NCBI RefSeq assembly: GCF_017726655.1
Contig: NZ_CP072309.1
Location: forward strand, 1,043,501 to 1,107,500
Reading direction: 5' to 3'
Origin: Agrobacterium tumefaciens
GTDB lineage: Bacteria > Pseudomonadota > Alphaproteobacteria > Rhizobiales > Rhizobiaceae
DNA length: 64,000 nt
The translations under genes and the position numbers were made by a program. Under the pieces are notes generated by a model that was not told the origin of the DNA, searched no databases, and saw nothing but the letters and a program-made list of their open reading frames with translations. Shown one piece after another: positions 52,823 to 64,000 of the stretch (its first letter is position 1; the number at the start of each line of letters is the position of its first letter).

Positions 52823-53212
52823 ATGGGAGAATTGGTAAGATACGAGGCTGCTGACAATCAGGCAGGCGGACAGCGTCGCCCCTTTGCGAAAGCTGTGAGG
52901 GCGGGAGATTTCGTTTATGTTTCCGGTCAAGTGCCCACCGTCGACGGTGAGGTCGTCGTCGGCGGTATCGTGGCGCAGACAGAGCAGGTGATCGCCAATA
53001 TCAAGGACGTCCTGGCGCTGGCCGACTGCACGCTGGCTGATGTCGTCAAGGTGAATGTCTGGCTGGATGATGCGCGTGATTTTTCGAGCTTCAACGCTGT
53101 ATTCCAGAAATATTTCATTGATCATCCGCCCGCGCGCTCGACCGTGCAATCACCACTAATGGTCGATGCAAAGGTCGAAATGGACGTTATCGCCTACAAG
53201 CCGCTGGCCTGA
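52823..53212 (+). CDS. RidA-family protein
   Basis: The 129-residue protein starts at ATG 52823 (GGGGA ahead; a TTG at 52811 is unlikely). It has the RidA/YjgF fold pattern: PFAKAVRAGDFVYVSGQVPT near residue 21, QTEQVIANIKDVLALADCTL, VVKVNVWLDDARDFSSFNAV and PARSTVQSPL. The canonical arginine is present in PARST. RidA hydrolyses reactive enamine/imine intermediates made by PLP enzymes, and a PLP enzyme gene follows 28 bases downstream, which fits. Members of this subgroup can also be deaminases of other substrates. Confidence 0.92.
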   Translation: MGELVRYEAADNQAGGQRRPFAKAVRAGDFVYVSGQVPTVDGEVVVGGIVAQTEQVIANIKDVLALADCTLADVVKVNVWLDDARDFSSFNAVFQKYFIDHPPARSTVQSPLMVDAKVEMDVIAYKPLA

Positions 53213-53240
53213 AGCCCGATTTGCCTGTTGTTAAGAGTAG

Positions 53241-54329
53241 ATGATGACCTATCCCTGGCCTGACGTGGGCACACCCATTGATGCAATTTCGACGCCCATG
53301 CCCGTCATTGACGAGGACCGTCTCAGCGCCAATATCATGAGAGCGCAGTCTTATCTGGACGACCATGGTAAAGCCTTCCGCCCACACATCAAAACCCACA
53401 AGATACCGGCTGTCGCAAGACAGCAGCTTGAGGCCGGTGCAATCGGTATCAACTGCCAGAAAGTCAGCGAAGCGGAAGTTTTCGCCGATGCTGGCTTCGA
53501 CGATATTCTCATTACCTACAATATTCTCGGTGCGGCGAAACTTGCCAGGCTGAAGGCATTGAACGAGCGTGTTGCTCGGCTCAGCGTCGTCGCAGACAGT
53601 GAGACGACAATTGCCGGTCTTGCCGCTACGTTCGATGTGAGCAGGCCGCTGGCGGTTTTGGTCGAATGCGATACCGGTGGCAAGCGCTGCGGGGTACAAA
53701 GCCCGGAAACCGCTCTAGCCCTTGCGGAGAAAATTGCGGCGGCCCCAGGGCTGGTCTTCAAGGGTATACTGACCTATCCCGCGCCTGCGGGGGCGGAGAC
53801 GGTGGAGAAATTTCTATCCGAGACAATGGAACTGCTTGCCGGGAAGGGTATTGACTGCCCGATCCGTTCCAGTGGCGGTTCCCCTGATTTTTACGCTGCG
53901 CACCTTGTTCCCTCGGCCACCGAGCATCGGGCTGGCACCTATGTCTATAACGACCGCTCAATGGTGCGCGCGGGCCATTGCAATATCGATGACCTGGCGA
54001 TGCACGTCCTCGCAACCGTGGTCTCGAAGCCAACCGCCGACCGGGCGGTGCTGGACAGTGGCTCCAAGGCGCTGACGTCAGACCTGTTGGGTTTCAGCGA
54101 TTATGGCCTCATAGAAGGTTATGAGGGCGCAAAAATCGTGTCGCTTTCGGAAGAGCATGCGGTCGTCGATCTGTCCGGCTGCTCCTCGCGGCCCGAGATT
54201 GGCGACGTCGTCAAGGTGGTGCCGAACCACACATGCGTCGTGAGCAATCTCTTCGACAGAATGGTCTTCCATCGCAACGGCATTGTAACGCGTGTCGAGA
54301 AGATCGCGGCGCGCGGCACCGTGTGGTAA
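53241..54329 (+). CDS. D-threonine aldolase-like PLP enzyme
   Basis: The 362-residue protein has the alanine-racemase-like barrel: STPMPVIDEDRLSANIMRAQ near residue 17, then RPHIKTHKIPAVARQQLEAG with the PLP lysine at about residue 54, INCQKVSEAEVFADAGFDDI and VLVECDTGGKRCGVQSPETA. The C-terminal domain carries PNHTCVVSNLFDRM, with histidine and cysteine residues that in this family bind a metal ion. Relatives act on D-threonine, 3-hydroxy-D-aspartate or D-serine. It is between RidA and an M81 peptidase-like gene on one strand. Substrate inferred from family. Confidence 0.9.
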   Translation: MMTYPWPDVGTPIDAISTPMPVIDEDRLSANIMRAQSYLDDHGKAFRPHIKTHKIPAVARQQLEAGAIGINCQKVSEAEVFADAGFDDILITYNILGAAKLARLKALNERVARLSVVADSETTIAGLAATFDVSRPLAVLVECDTGGKRCGVQSPETALALAEKIAAAPGLVFKGILTYPAPAGAETVEKFLSETMELLAGKGIDCPIRSSGGSPDFYAAHLVPSATEHRAGTYVYNDRSMVRAGHCNIDDLAMHVLATVVSKPTADRAVLDSGSKALTSDLLGFSDYGLIEGYEGAKIVSLSEEHAVVDLSGCSSRPEIGDVVKVVPNHTCVVSNLFDRMVFHRNGIVTRVEKIAARGTVW

Positions 54330-54400
54330 GATTAGCCGGCTAAATAAAGACAATTTGTGAAGCTGCGCGAATGCAGACGCTGATAACGAGAATCGGAAAT

Positions 54401-55879
54401 ATGCGCATTTTCACGGCATCGCTTGCCACTGAAACCAACACATTTTCGCCCGTGCCAACGGATATGGACGCCTTCCGTGCGGCATTTTACGCCGGCCCCG
54501 GCGAGCATCCGGAAACGCCAACACTGTGCTCGTCGCCGGTGCCCATCCTGCGACGCCGCGGCAAGGCAGAGGGCTTCACAGTCATCGAGGGGACCTCCTG
54601 TTGGGCGGAGCCCGCCGGACTAATCCAGCGTGAGACCTATGAGACCCTGCGGGACACGATCCTCGGGGAACTCGCCGCCGCCATGCCTGTCGACGCTGTT
54701 GTCCTTGGTCTGCATGGGGCGATGGCGGCGCAGGGTTATGACGATCCGGAAGGTGATTTCCTCTCACGGATACGCGACATGGTCGGGCCGGGCGTGTTGA
54801 TTGCCGCAGAATTCGATCCACACAGCCATCTTACCGCCTTGCGGGTCAAAAACCTCGACATCATGGCGACTTTCCTGGAGTTTCCGCACACGGACTTCGA
54901 AGAACGTGGCGAGCATGTGGTGGAACTGGCGCTTCGTACCCTTCGAGGCGAGATCAAGCCCGTCATCTCGACATTCGACTGCCGGATGATTACGATTTAC
55001 CCCACCAGCCGCGAGCCGATGCGATCTTATGTCGATCGGTTAAAGGCCATGGAAGGCAAGGACGGCATTCTGTCCGCTTCCGTCATTCACGGTTTCATGG
55101 CGGGCGACGTACCGGATATGGGAACGCGCATTGTCGTGGTCACCGATAACGATAAGTCGAAGGGCGATGCGCTGGCGGAAAAGCTCGGCCACGAGCTCTA
55201 CGCCATGCGCAAGCTTACCGCGATGCCGATGCTGGATACAGAATCGGGCCTCGATCTGGCGCTTTCCATCCGCACGAACAATCCGGGGAAACCGGTGGTC
55301 GTCTCTGATATCTGGGATAATCCGGGCGGCGGCGTCGCGGGTGATGCGACCCATATTCTACGGCGCATGGTCGAGCGAGGCATCGATAATTTTGCTGTCG
55401 CGACGATCTGGGACCCGATAGCGGTGTCCTTCTGTCATGCGGCGGGTGAGGGAGCCGAACTCGATCTACGTATTGGCGGCAAATCCAGCCCGCAAGGCGG
55501 CGAGCCGCTCGATTTCCGCATCAAGGTGATGCGGACGGCGGAGGCTGGATGGCAAAGCTTCCGCAACAGCCGCGTCACGCTCGGCCGTGCCGCCGTTGTT
55601 CGCCCGCTGGGTACAGAGATCGACATTATCCTCATCACAAGCCGGACGCAAACTTATGAGCCGGATATCTTCTCCAATCTGGGTATCGATTTCGCCAGCA
55701 AGGATCTGCTGCTCGTCAAGTCGACAAACCACTTTCACGCCGGGTTTGCGCCGATAGCATCTGACATCGTTTATATCGCAGCCCCGACCTCATATCCCAC
55801 CGATCCGGCAAAAACGCCGTACCGCAAGGCCAGTCTGGGGCTGTGGCCAAGGGTCGCCGATCCGCTTGGCCTCGATTGA
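54401..55879 (+). CDS. M81-family metallopeptidase, MlrC-like
   Basis: The 492-residue protein starts at ATG 54401, giving MRIFTASLATETNTFSPVPT, the standard beginning of this family; an ATG at 54371 would add ten residues. Further landmarks are VVLGLHGAMAAQGYDDPEGD near residue 107, AEFDPHSHLTALRVKNLDIM near residue 142 and VSDIWDNPGGGVAGDATHIL near residue 306, which provide the zinc-binding residues. MlrC opens linear peptides from microcystin in sphingomonads, but most family members sit in amino acid or peptide catabolic clusters and have unknown substrates. It follows the PLP enzyme by 71 bases. Confidence 0.9.
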   Translation: MRIFTASLATETNTFSPVPTDMDAFRAAFYAGPGEHPETPTLCSSPVPILRRRGKAEGFTVIEGTSCWAEPAGLIQRETYETLRDTILGELAAAMPVDAVVLGLHGAMAAQGYDDPEGDFLSRIRDMVGPGVLIAAEFDPHSHLTALRVKNLDIMATFLEFPHTDFEERGEHVVELALRTLRGEIKPVISTFDCRMITIYPTSREPMRSYVDRLKAMEGKDGILSASVIHGFMAGDVPDMGTRIVVVTDNDKSKGDALAEKLGHELYAMRKLTAMPMLDTESGLDLALSIRTNNPGKPVVVSDIWDNPGGGVAGDATHILRRMVERGIDNFAVATIWDPIAVSFCHAAGEGAELDLRIGGKSSPQGGEPLDFRIKVMRTAEAGWQSFRNSRVTLGRAAVVRPLGTEIDIILITSRTQTYEPDIFSNLGIDFASKDLLLVKSTNHFHAGFAPIASDIVYIAAPTSYPTDPAKTPYRKASLGLWPRVADPLGLD

Positions 55880-55907
55880 GGCGTCGGATCGCCGTGTCTG
55901 GAGTGTT

Positions 55908-56489
55908 TTAACCCCGATCGAAGGTCACGATAAAGAATTGGCCGCTCTGGTCTGCACTGCGAACCGCAATCTCGGCACCGGGCTCGATCAGGAGACCATC
56001 ACGGCGCTGCAGATCGATTGTCTCGCTGCCGGATGAAACAGCGGCCGGATCAACGGCGAAGATGAAGGTGGTCGTCGAAAACGCTGGCTGAAGGCGCAGT
56101 TCCCCGCGATGTTTTTCGACACGATGCCGAAAGTGTCCGCGACGGGACATGACATTCAGATCGACAATCGGACCGTCGTTCAACGTGGCGTCAACCGGAA
56201 CATCGGCGGCAAAGGGCAGGGGAGCGCTTTCAACCGTCAGCGCCACGGGGTCTTTTCCGTCAATGCTGAGGCTCATACCATTGCCTTCCAGAATGCTAAG
56301 TGTCCGGTCAATTTCGGGAAATATCGAAAACGGCCCGTCCTGTGCGACATCGGCCATGCTGATCCGCCAATCGAAGTCGGTCATGGTGGCGCCGGCCGGA
56401 TGAACGATGATCTCAGTCGTGACACCGCCGCCATTTTTCCAGGGCATCGACGTGTAAGCGTTGCTTTTCAGATGTCTCATCGTCTGCAT
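55908..56489 (-). CDS. hutD: HutD-family protein
   Basis: The 193-residue bicupin-like protein has YTSMPWKNGGGVTTEIIVHP near residue 12, then DFDWRISMADVAQDGPFSIF and RTLSILEGNGMSLSIDG, all typical of HutD. In Pseudomonas HutD is thought to limit histidine flux by binding formylglutamate or a similar pathway product; its activity is not established. It lies at the downstream end of the hut cluster, separated from hutU by a hydrolase gene, and is on the same strand. ATG 56489 follows GGAGCATATCGGGAAATGCAGACG-like sequence containing a ribosome site, with a second ATG nine bases upstream-adjacent, so the start could shift by three codons. Confidence 0.88.
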   Translation of the reverse strand: MQTMRHLKSNAYTSMPWKNGGGVTTEIIVHPAGATMTDFDWRISMADVAQDGPFSIFPEIDRTLSILEGNGMSLSIDGKDPVALTVESAPLPFAADVPVDATLNDGPIVDLNVMSRRGHFRHRVEKHRGELRLQPAFSTTTFIFAVDPAAVSSGSETIDLQRRDGLLIEPGAEIAVRSADQSGQFFIVTFDRG

Positions 56490-56518
56490 TTCCCGATATG
56501 CTCCTGGACGTCGTGTTT

Positions 56519-57523
56519 CTACATACCGCCGTCGCTGGCAATACGCCTTTCAAGCATCTTCTGCGCCGCATAAAGGTTGGCTTTTTTACCGGCGAGTTTT
56601 TCGATTGCCGTCACAACGAGATCCCGTGCGACGTAATCGGATTTATGTCCGAGATTTCTGACAACGACGAGTGTCGATCCTGTTATCGCGCGCGAAAGCT
56701 GGCGAGAATGGATTTCCGGCGAAACGACATTGTCAGTGTCACCGGTGATGATGACCGTCGGCGCTGTTATTTTTGCATAATTTCGCGCGGCATTCCGGGC
56801 CCAGGCGTTCAGCGCTGCGACCTCCTGCGCGTTATGGCGAAACGCCTTCGGCCTTAACGCGGCCCATGCGCGCGTGGCCTCGATGTAGCCCGCGGGACGA
56901 CTATTGGGAGCAAAAACCCCGCGCGTCGCCTGATCGAGCGCGAAGAAGCCTACTGGAGGCGCGATAAAAGTGGAAAAGAGCGGTCCCGTCACTGGAGCGC
57001 TCGCTGCCGTATAATACCATGCGATACCGCCCGGCCAGGGATAGACCGCCGGCGAAAGGAACACGAGACCCGTCACCATCTCCGGATGACGCAAAGCAAA
57101 GGCCGCTGTGATCGCGCCACCGAATGAGTGTCCGACGATGATAGCCTTGTGGATTCCGCGCTTTTTCATCAGTTCGGCAATCGCATCGGCCTGCGCGTCT
57201 GGCAGGATATTGTCATTGCCACCAATATCGGAGGCCCCGTGGCCAGGTCTGTCGATAAATAATAGCTTCGCGCGGCCGTTGAGCCTGTCGGCAAAGGAAA
57301 ACAGCGGATCGTAGAGGCTTGCGCTTGCGCCATGAAGAAAGACGATCGGCGGCAGGTCCGCCTGTTTTTGAGGCTCGATCAACAGGCTGTTGAGCTTGTA
57401 TCCGCCCACATCGATTCTCACCGGAACGGCCCCGCGGCTTTCGGAGGCGACGCTCGGTGACAACAGGGGAAAAACTGTACCAATCAGAAGACCAAGCGCA
57501 AGGGAGATATGTCGTGGTGCCAT
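56519..57523 (-). CDS. Exported alpha/beta hydrolase
   Basis: The 334-residue protein has an N-terminal signal or anchor (ISLALGLLIGTVFPLLSPSV, cleavage near VAS|ES). The fold shows PPIVFLHGASASLYDPLFSF, LFIDRPGHGASDIGG, the nucleophile serine in IVGHSFGGAITAAFALRHPE near residue 153 and the late histidine in NLGHKSD. It lies between hutU and hutD on their strand but the signal peptide argues against a step in cytoplasmic histidine breakdown. Substrate unknown. No strong ribosome site precedes ATG 57523. Confidence 0.88.
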   Translation of the reverse strand: MAPRHISLALGLLIGTVFPLLSPSVASESRGAVPVRIDVGGYKLNSLLIEPQKQADLPPIVFLHGASASLYDPLFSFADRLNGRAKLLFIDRPGHGASDIGGNDNILPDAQADAIAELMKKRGIHKAIIVGHSFGGAITAAFALRHPEMVTGLVFLSPAVYPWPGGIAWYYTAASAPVTGPLFSTFIAPPVGFFALDQATRGVFAPNSRPAGYIEATRAWAALRPKAFRHNAQEVAALNAWARNAARNYAKITAPTVIITGDTDNVVSPEIHSRQLSRAITGSTLVVVRNLGHKSDYVARDLVVTAIEKLAGKKANLYAAQKMLERRIASDGGM

Positions 57524-57708
57524 GCTGTCGTCCGCGCTCCATCAAAGTCATCGGTTTATCGCAGAGGCGAGACATCACACCTGAGCAGAAGCAAGTAACG
57601 AAGAAATCGATTCGAAAGTTTCAGACGAGGAAACAGGCTGAACGATGATGTCCATCTCCATCCTTGAAAGGCAAGGGCCGCGCAGCGATGGGCCGCGCGG
57701 CGACACGA

Positions 57709-59382
<1,674 letters not shown>

Positions 59383-59393
59383 GTGCTTTCCCC

Positions 59394-60194
59394 TTATCGT
59401 TTCGTGTCGAGCGCAAATCTTTCCATGCGCGTCAGAATGGTTTTGAGATAGGTGCGAAGTTGTTCAGCTTTGGCAGCATCGTAGGCAAAAGGCGGCGTCT
59501 CGCTTTGAAGATGGGTGGACTGCGCCAGCTCCATCTGAATGGCGTGTACGCCGGTTTGCGGCTTGCCGTAATGGCGAGTCGTCCAGCCGCCTTTGAAACG
59601 GCCGTTCAGGATGCTGTCATAACCTTCGGCGGAAGCGGTTACTTCGACGGCGATTTTCTCGATTGCCGGATCGCAGGTCTTGCCCATGTCCGTGCCGATG
59701 TTGAAGTCCGGCAGCTTTCCTTCGAACAGGAACGGAATGTGCGACCGGATCGAATGGCAATCGTAGAGAATGGCGATACCATGGATCGATTTCACCCGTT
59801 CGATTTCCGCCGCAAGGGCTGCGTGATAAGGCGCGTGGAAGTTTTCAAGGCGATAGGCGAGGTCGGATTCTGTGGGTTCGGCTCCCTCTTTCCAGATGGG
59901 CTTTCCGTCGAAATCCGTTTCCGGGACAAGACCGGTCGTGTTCTGGCCGGGATAAAGGCTGGTGCCGGCCGGATCGCGATTGGCGTCGATCACGTAGCGG
60001 TGGAACGCTGCCCGCACGGTTGTCGCGTTTTCGAGAAGCCCGGCATAAAGCTCATGGATATGCCAATCCGTATCGGCGAGGGTTTTGCCATTGTCGTTTA
60101 GGCGGTCCCAAATTTCCGCCGGCACATCGGTGCCGGTGTGCGGCAGGCCGAGAATAATGGGCGAAGAGCCTTGTCTGACCTCGAAGGCGCGCAT
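59394..60194 (-). CDS. hutG: N-formylglutamate deformylase
   Basis: The 266-residue protein hydrolyses N-formylglutamate to glutamate and formate, the last step of this variant of the pathway. It has [20 protein letters not shown] near residue 10, [20 protein letters not shown] and [20 protein letters not shown], whose histidines and aspartates bind zinc in the FGase family. I start at ATG 60194 because CTGGAGGTTTGAG precedes it; it lies one base after the hutH stop. A longer frame to 60257 overlaps hutH. Confidence 0.95.
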   Translation of the reverse strand: MRAFEVRQGSSPIILGLPHTGTDVPAEIWDRLNDNGKTLADTDWHIHELYAGLLENATTVRAAFHRYVIDANRDPAGTSLYPGQNTTGLVPETDFDGKPIWKEGAEPTESDLAYRLENFHAPYHAALAAEIERVKSIHGIAILYDCHSIRSHIPFLFEGKLPDFNIGTDMGKTCDPAIEKIAVEVTASAEGYDSILNGRFKGGWTTRHYGKPQTGVHAIQMELAQSTHLQSETPPFAYDAAKAEQLRTYLKTILTRMERFALDTKR

Positions 60195-60195
60195 C

Positions 60196-61740
60196 TCAAA
60201 CCTCCAGCTGCGGCAGAATGCCGTTCGAAATTGCCGAGACCAGCGCGCCCGAAGCAATCAGTTCCGACGCCTTCTTCAGGTCAGGTGCCATGTAGCGATC
60301 CTCTTCGAGCGAAGGGATCGCCGCCCGCAGCACGGCCATCGCCTTCTGCAATTCGGGACCGGTTTTCAGCGGTCCGCGCAGTTCCACGCCCTGAACGGCC
60401 GACAGCGCCTCGATGCCGAGAATGGCGAAGAGATTGTCGGTCATGGGCAGCAGTCGCCGCGCGCCGTGGCAGGCCATGGAGACATGGTCTTCCTGATTGG
60501 CCGAGGTCGGCGTCGAATCGACCGAGGCCGGATGCGCCATCTGCTTGTTCTCGCTCATCAACGCGGCGGAGGTTACCTCGGCGATCATCAGACCGGAATT
60601 CAGGCCAGGCTTTTTGGATAGGAACGCCGGCAGGCCATAAGAAAGCGCCGGATCGACCAGCAGCGCCACGCGGCGCTGGGCGATCGCGCCGATCTCGCAA
60701 ATGGCAAGCGCCGTCTGGTCGGCGGCAAACGCCACCGGTTCGGCGTGGAAGTTACCGCCCGAGACCACCGAATTATCCGAAAGCACCAGCGGATTGTCGG
60801 TCACCGCATTGGCTTCGATTTCCAGCGTGCGGGCAACCTGGCGTAGAAGATCGAGGCAGGCGCCGTCCACCTGCGGCTGGCAGCGGATGCAATAGGGATC
60901 CTGGACGCGCTCGTCGCCCTCGATATGGCTGACGCGGATTTCCGAACCCTCCAGCAGGTTGCGCAGCGCAGCACCAGCGTCAATCTGACCCTTATGGCCC
61001 CGCAGCGTGTGAATATCCGGATGGAAAGGAGCAGACGAACCCATGGCGGCGTCAGTGGAAAGAGCGCCGGTGATCAGTGCCGCCTGCGCCGCGCGATGGG
61101 CGCGGAAAAGGCCGGCCAGCGCCAGCGCCGTCGATGTCTGCGTGCCGTTGATCAGCGCCAGCCCTTCTTTTGCCGCAAGGACCACCGGGGTCAGCCCGGC
61201 TTTCGCCAACGCATCGCCGGCGGCAAGAAGCGCGCCTTCGTAAAAGGCCTCGCCTTCGCCCATCATGACTGCAGCCATATGGGCGAGCGGTGCGAGATCG
61301 CCGGAAGCGCCGACCGATCCCTTCTCGGGAATGACCGGGATGACGCCCTTTTCAAGCATGCCTTCGATCAGGCGCACCAGTTCCAGCCGCACGCCGGACG
61401 CGCCGCGGCCGAGCGAAACGAGCTTCAGCGCCATGATCAGCCGCACGACATTTTCAGGCAGCGGCGCGCCAACGCCGCAGCAATGCGACAGGATGAGATT
61501 GCGCTGCAGAGTCGCCACATCGGCGGCGTCGATCTTGATGGAAGCCAGCTTTCCGAAACCGGTATTGATGCCGTAGACCGGGGCATTGCCAGCGGCAATT
61601 TCAGCAATGCGGGCTGCCGCTTTTTCTATGCCGGCATCGAAGGAGCGATCGAGCTTGGCGGTGCCGTTTTCCCAGTAAATCGTCGCGAGATCGGCAAGCG
61701 TCACGGCGCCTGGGTGAAGCGTGATGGTCTTCATGGTCAT
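60196..61740 (-). CDS. hutH: Histidine ammonia-lyase
   Basis: The 514-residue protein removes ammonia from histidine to give trans-urocanate, the first step. The electrophilic MIO group forms from Ala145-Ser146-Gly147 in [33 protein letters not shown] near residue 56 and [20 protein letters not shown] near residue 414 also match the family. The start at 61740 overlaps the hutI stop by four bases (ATGA); a second ATG is two codons later. Confidence 0.97.
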   Translation of the reverse strand: MTMKTITLHPGAVTLADLATIYWENGTAKLDRSFDAGIEKAAARIAEIAAGNAPVYGINTGFGKLASIKIDAADVATLQRNLILSHCCGVGAPLPENVVRLIMALKLVSLGRGASGVRLELVRLIEGMLEKGVIPVIPEKGSVGASGDLAPLAHMAAVMMGEGEAFYEGALLAAGDALAKAGLTPVVLAAKEGLALINGTQTSTALALAGLFRAHRAAQAALITGALSTDAAMGSSAPFHPDIHTLRGHKGQIDAGAALRNLLEGSEIRVSHIEGDERVQDPYCIRCQPQVDGACLDLLRQVARTLEIEANAVTDNPLVLSDNSVVSGGNFHAEPVAFAADQTALAICEIGAIAQRRVALLVDPALSYGLPAFLSKKPGLNSGLMIAEVTSAALMSENKQMAHPASVDSTPTSANQEDHVSMACHGARRLLPMTDNLFAILGIEALSAVQGVELRGPLKTGPELQKAMAVLRAAIPSLEEDRYMAPDLKKASELIASGALVSAISNGILPQLEV

Positions 61741-62996
61741 GAGGAAACCTTCTGTCCCTTGAAAATACGGGCATGGAGCGGGTTAAAACCGATGCGGTAG
61801 ACAAGTTCGGCCGGGCGCTCGATATCCCAGATGGCGAAATCGGCGGATTTACCGGCTTCCAGCGTGCCGGTTTGAGCACCGAGGCCGAGTGCCTTTGCCG
61901 CATTGCGTGTCGTTGCCGTCAGACACTCTTCCACGGTCATGCGGAAAAGTGTCGCTCCCATGTTCATAGTCAGCAGTAACGAGGTGAGCGGCGATGTGCC
62001 GGGATTGCAATCCGTTGCAAGCGCGATTTCGGCTCCGGCATCGCGCAGTGCCTGAACAGGCGGCAGCTGCTTTTCCCTGAGCGCATAAAAGGCGCCGGGC
62101 AGAAGCACGGCCACGGTTCCCGCTTTTGCCAGCGCCTTCGCACCGGCCTCGTCGAGATATTCCAGATGATCGGCCGAAAGCGCGTTGTAAGATGCCGCAA
62201 GCGCGGCGCCGCCGAGATTGGAAAGCTGCTCGGCGTGCAGCTTGACGGGAAGTCCGCGCTGCTTTGCTGCCGCGAAAACCCGGTCGATATCAGCGACGGA
62301 AAAGGCGATGCCTTCGCAAAAACCGTCAACCGCATCTGCCAGTCCTTCCGCATGGGCCTTTTCCAGCCCGGGCAGAACCACGTCGGTAATATAGTCGGCG
62401 TTGCGGCCCTTATAGTCCGCAGGTGTCGCGTGTGCGGCGAGGTAGCTGGTGATAATGCGCACCGGGCGCAATGTCTCAAGCCTGCGGGCGACGCGCAGCA
62501 TTTTCAGCTCGGTTTCGATGTCCAGACCGTAACCGGATTTGATTTCAACGGTGGAAACACCTTCGGAAAGAAGCGTGTCGAGACGCGGCAGAGCCTGCGC
62601 CACCAAAACCGCCTCCGAGAGCGCGCGCGTGTCGCGCACCGAGGAAACGATGCCACCACCTGCCTTGGCGATCTCTTCATAGGTCGCGCCATTCAACCGC
62701 ATCTCGAATTCCATGGCGCGATTGCCGCCGAAGACGAGGTGGGTGTGGCAGTCGATGAGGGCAGGGGTGATCCAGCGGCCACCGCAATCGTTGGTCTCGT
62801 CGGCTTTCGACAGATCGGCGGGCAGATCGCTTTCAGGGCCGGCAAAGGCGATGCGGCCGTTACGCACGGCAATGACGGCGTTTTCGACGGCACCGATGCC
62901 TTCCATGGCGGGATCGAAGGTTGCCAGCCGGGCGTTGCGCCACAAAGCCGTGGCGTTTCCCGTCGCCGTTGCGTTTGCAGATTTGTTCCCTGGCAT
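61737..62996 (-). CDS. hutI: Imidazolonepropionase
   Basis: The 419-residue amidohydrolase opens imidazolone propionate to formiminoglutamate, step three. It shows [20 protein letters not shown] with the HxH metal site near residue 80, [20 protein letters not shown] near residue 156, [20 protein letters not shown] near residue 249 and [20 protein letters not shown] near residue 325 with the metal-binding aspartate. ATG 62996 follows AAAGGCGAAAAGCAA; the frame continues to 63476 across the divergent hutF gene, which I treat as chance. It heads the minus-strand hut operon behind the palindrome at 63026. Confidence 0.97.
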   Translation of the reverse strand: MPGNKSANATATGNATALWRNARLATFDPAMEGIGAVENAVIAVRNGRIAFAGPESDLPADLSKADETNDCGGRWITPALIDCHTHLVFGGNRAMEFEMRLNGATYEEIAKAGGGIVSSVRDTRALSEAVLVAQALPRLDTLLSEGVSTVEIKSGYGLDIETELKMLRVARRLETLRPVRIITSYLAAHATPADYKGRNADYITDVVLPGLEKAHAEGLADAVDGFCEGIAFSVADIDRVFAAAKQRGLPVKLHAEQLSNLGGAALAASYNALSADHLEYLDEAGAKALAKAGTVAVLLPGAFYALREKQLPPVQALRDAGAEIALATDCNPGTSPLTSLLLTMNMGATLFRMTVEECLTATTRNAAKALGLGAQTGTLEAGKSADFAIWDIERPAELVYRIGFNPLHARIFKGQKVSS

Positions 62997-63025
62997 TTGC
63001 TTTTCGCCTTTCCTTTGTGAGTTAA

Positions 63026-63037
63026 ATGTATATACAT
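63026..63037. promoter_or_regulatory. Palindrome between hutI and hutF, probable HutC operator
   Basis: ATGTATATACAT is a perfect 12-bp palindrome 29 bases upstream of hutI and 73 bases upstream of hutF. HutC, a GntR-type repressor that releases DNA when it binds urocanate, recognises TGTATA-TACA-like sites in other proteobacteria. No hutC gene lies inside the window; it may be just beyond hutF. Confidence 0.72.
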
Positions 63038-63110
63038 AATAATCGGCTTGGCAAGCTGCAATTTCGGGTTTGAAATGGCCTTGCCGGACAGAACCAAAGG
63101 AGAGGGTGGC

Positions 63111-64000
<890 letters not shown>

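Noticed and set aside
57674..57700. GC-rich inverted repeat after hutU as a terminator
   Set aside because: CCGCGC/GCGCGG is only six bases, has no T tract, and such repeats are common in GC-rich sequence.

Overview
The window looks like part of an alphaproteobacterial genome of the Rhizobiaceae, most likely an Agrobacterium. Four things point there: a complete repABC replication and partition locus with its own parS sites and a probable counter-transcribed RNA, many ABC uptake systems, HWE-type histidine kinases, and a histidine utilisation (hut) cluster close to the replicon origin. Plain housekeeping genes are few and catabolic genes many, so I read it as a secondary replicon. From memory, the linear chromosome of A. 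tumefaciens/fabrum C58 has repABC near hut, but I could not check this.

Layout. 1-3777 (minus): a LysR regulator, then a Tat-exported binding protein and two PotB/PotC-type permeases. 4165-5247 (plus): an opine-dehydrogenase-family enzyme. 5349-12000: a PaoABC-like molybdenum aldehyde oxidoreductase with XdhC and a cofactor nucleotidyltransferase, facing a TetR repressor across a 22-bp perfect palindrome. 12441-13358: a GNAT acetyltransferase. 13543-18807: a heme-copper cytochrome oxidase cluster with fused subunits I and III, subunit II, CtaG and a CopD-like protein. 19472-29502: a carbohydrate or polyol module, with an Rbs-type ABC transporter and a polyol-type SDR on the minus strand, and a two-subunit transketolase, FGGY kinase, SorC regulator and second SDR on the plus strand. 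29615-31456: an HWE sensor kinase. 31674-33966: a polar amino acid/cystine-type ABC transporter. 34104-37661: small regulator-enzyme pairs (MarR with alpha/beta hydrolase; LysR with SDR and SnoaL-like protein). 38080-39333: an ArsB/NhaD-type permease. 39531-44314: a cupin and two more sensor kinases. 44390-45958: a broken permease remnant and LtrA. 47002-50689: repC, repB, repA. 50866-52561: three parS-like palindromes flanking a flavoprotein gene. 52823-55879: RidA, a D-threonine-aldolase-like PLP enzyme and an M81 metallopeptidase. 55908 to the end: hutD, a hydrolase, hutU, hutG, hutH, hutI and divergent hutF (cut by the window edge).

The hut genes encode the five-step route from histidine to glutamate, formate and two ammonia molecules via formimino- and formylglutamate. 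The 19-29 kb module reads as sugar-alcohol uptake, oxidation to a ketose, phosphorylation and cleavage by a dedicated split transketolase. With no isomerase present, this resembles the known apulose-4-phosphate transketolase route entered from a polyol, and it is the best candidate for an incompletely described pathway here. I saw no CRISPR array, intact insertion sequence, prophage, tRNA or rRNA gene.
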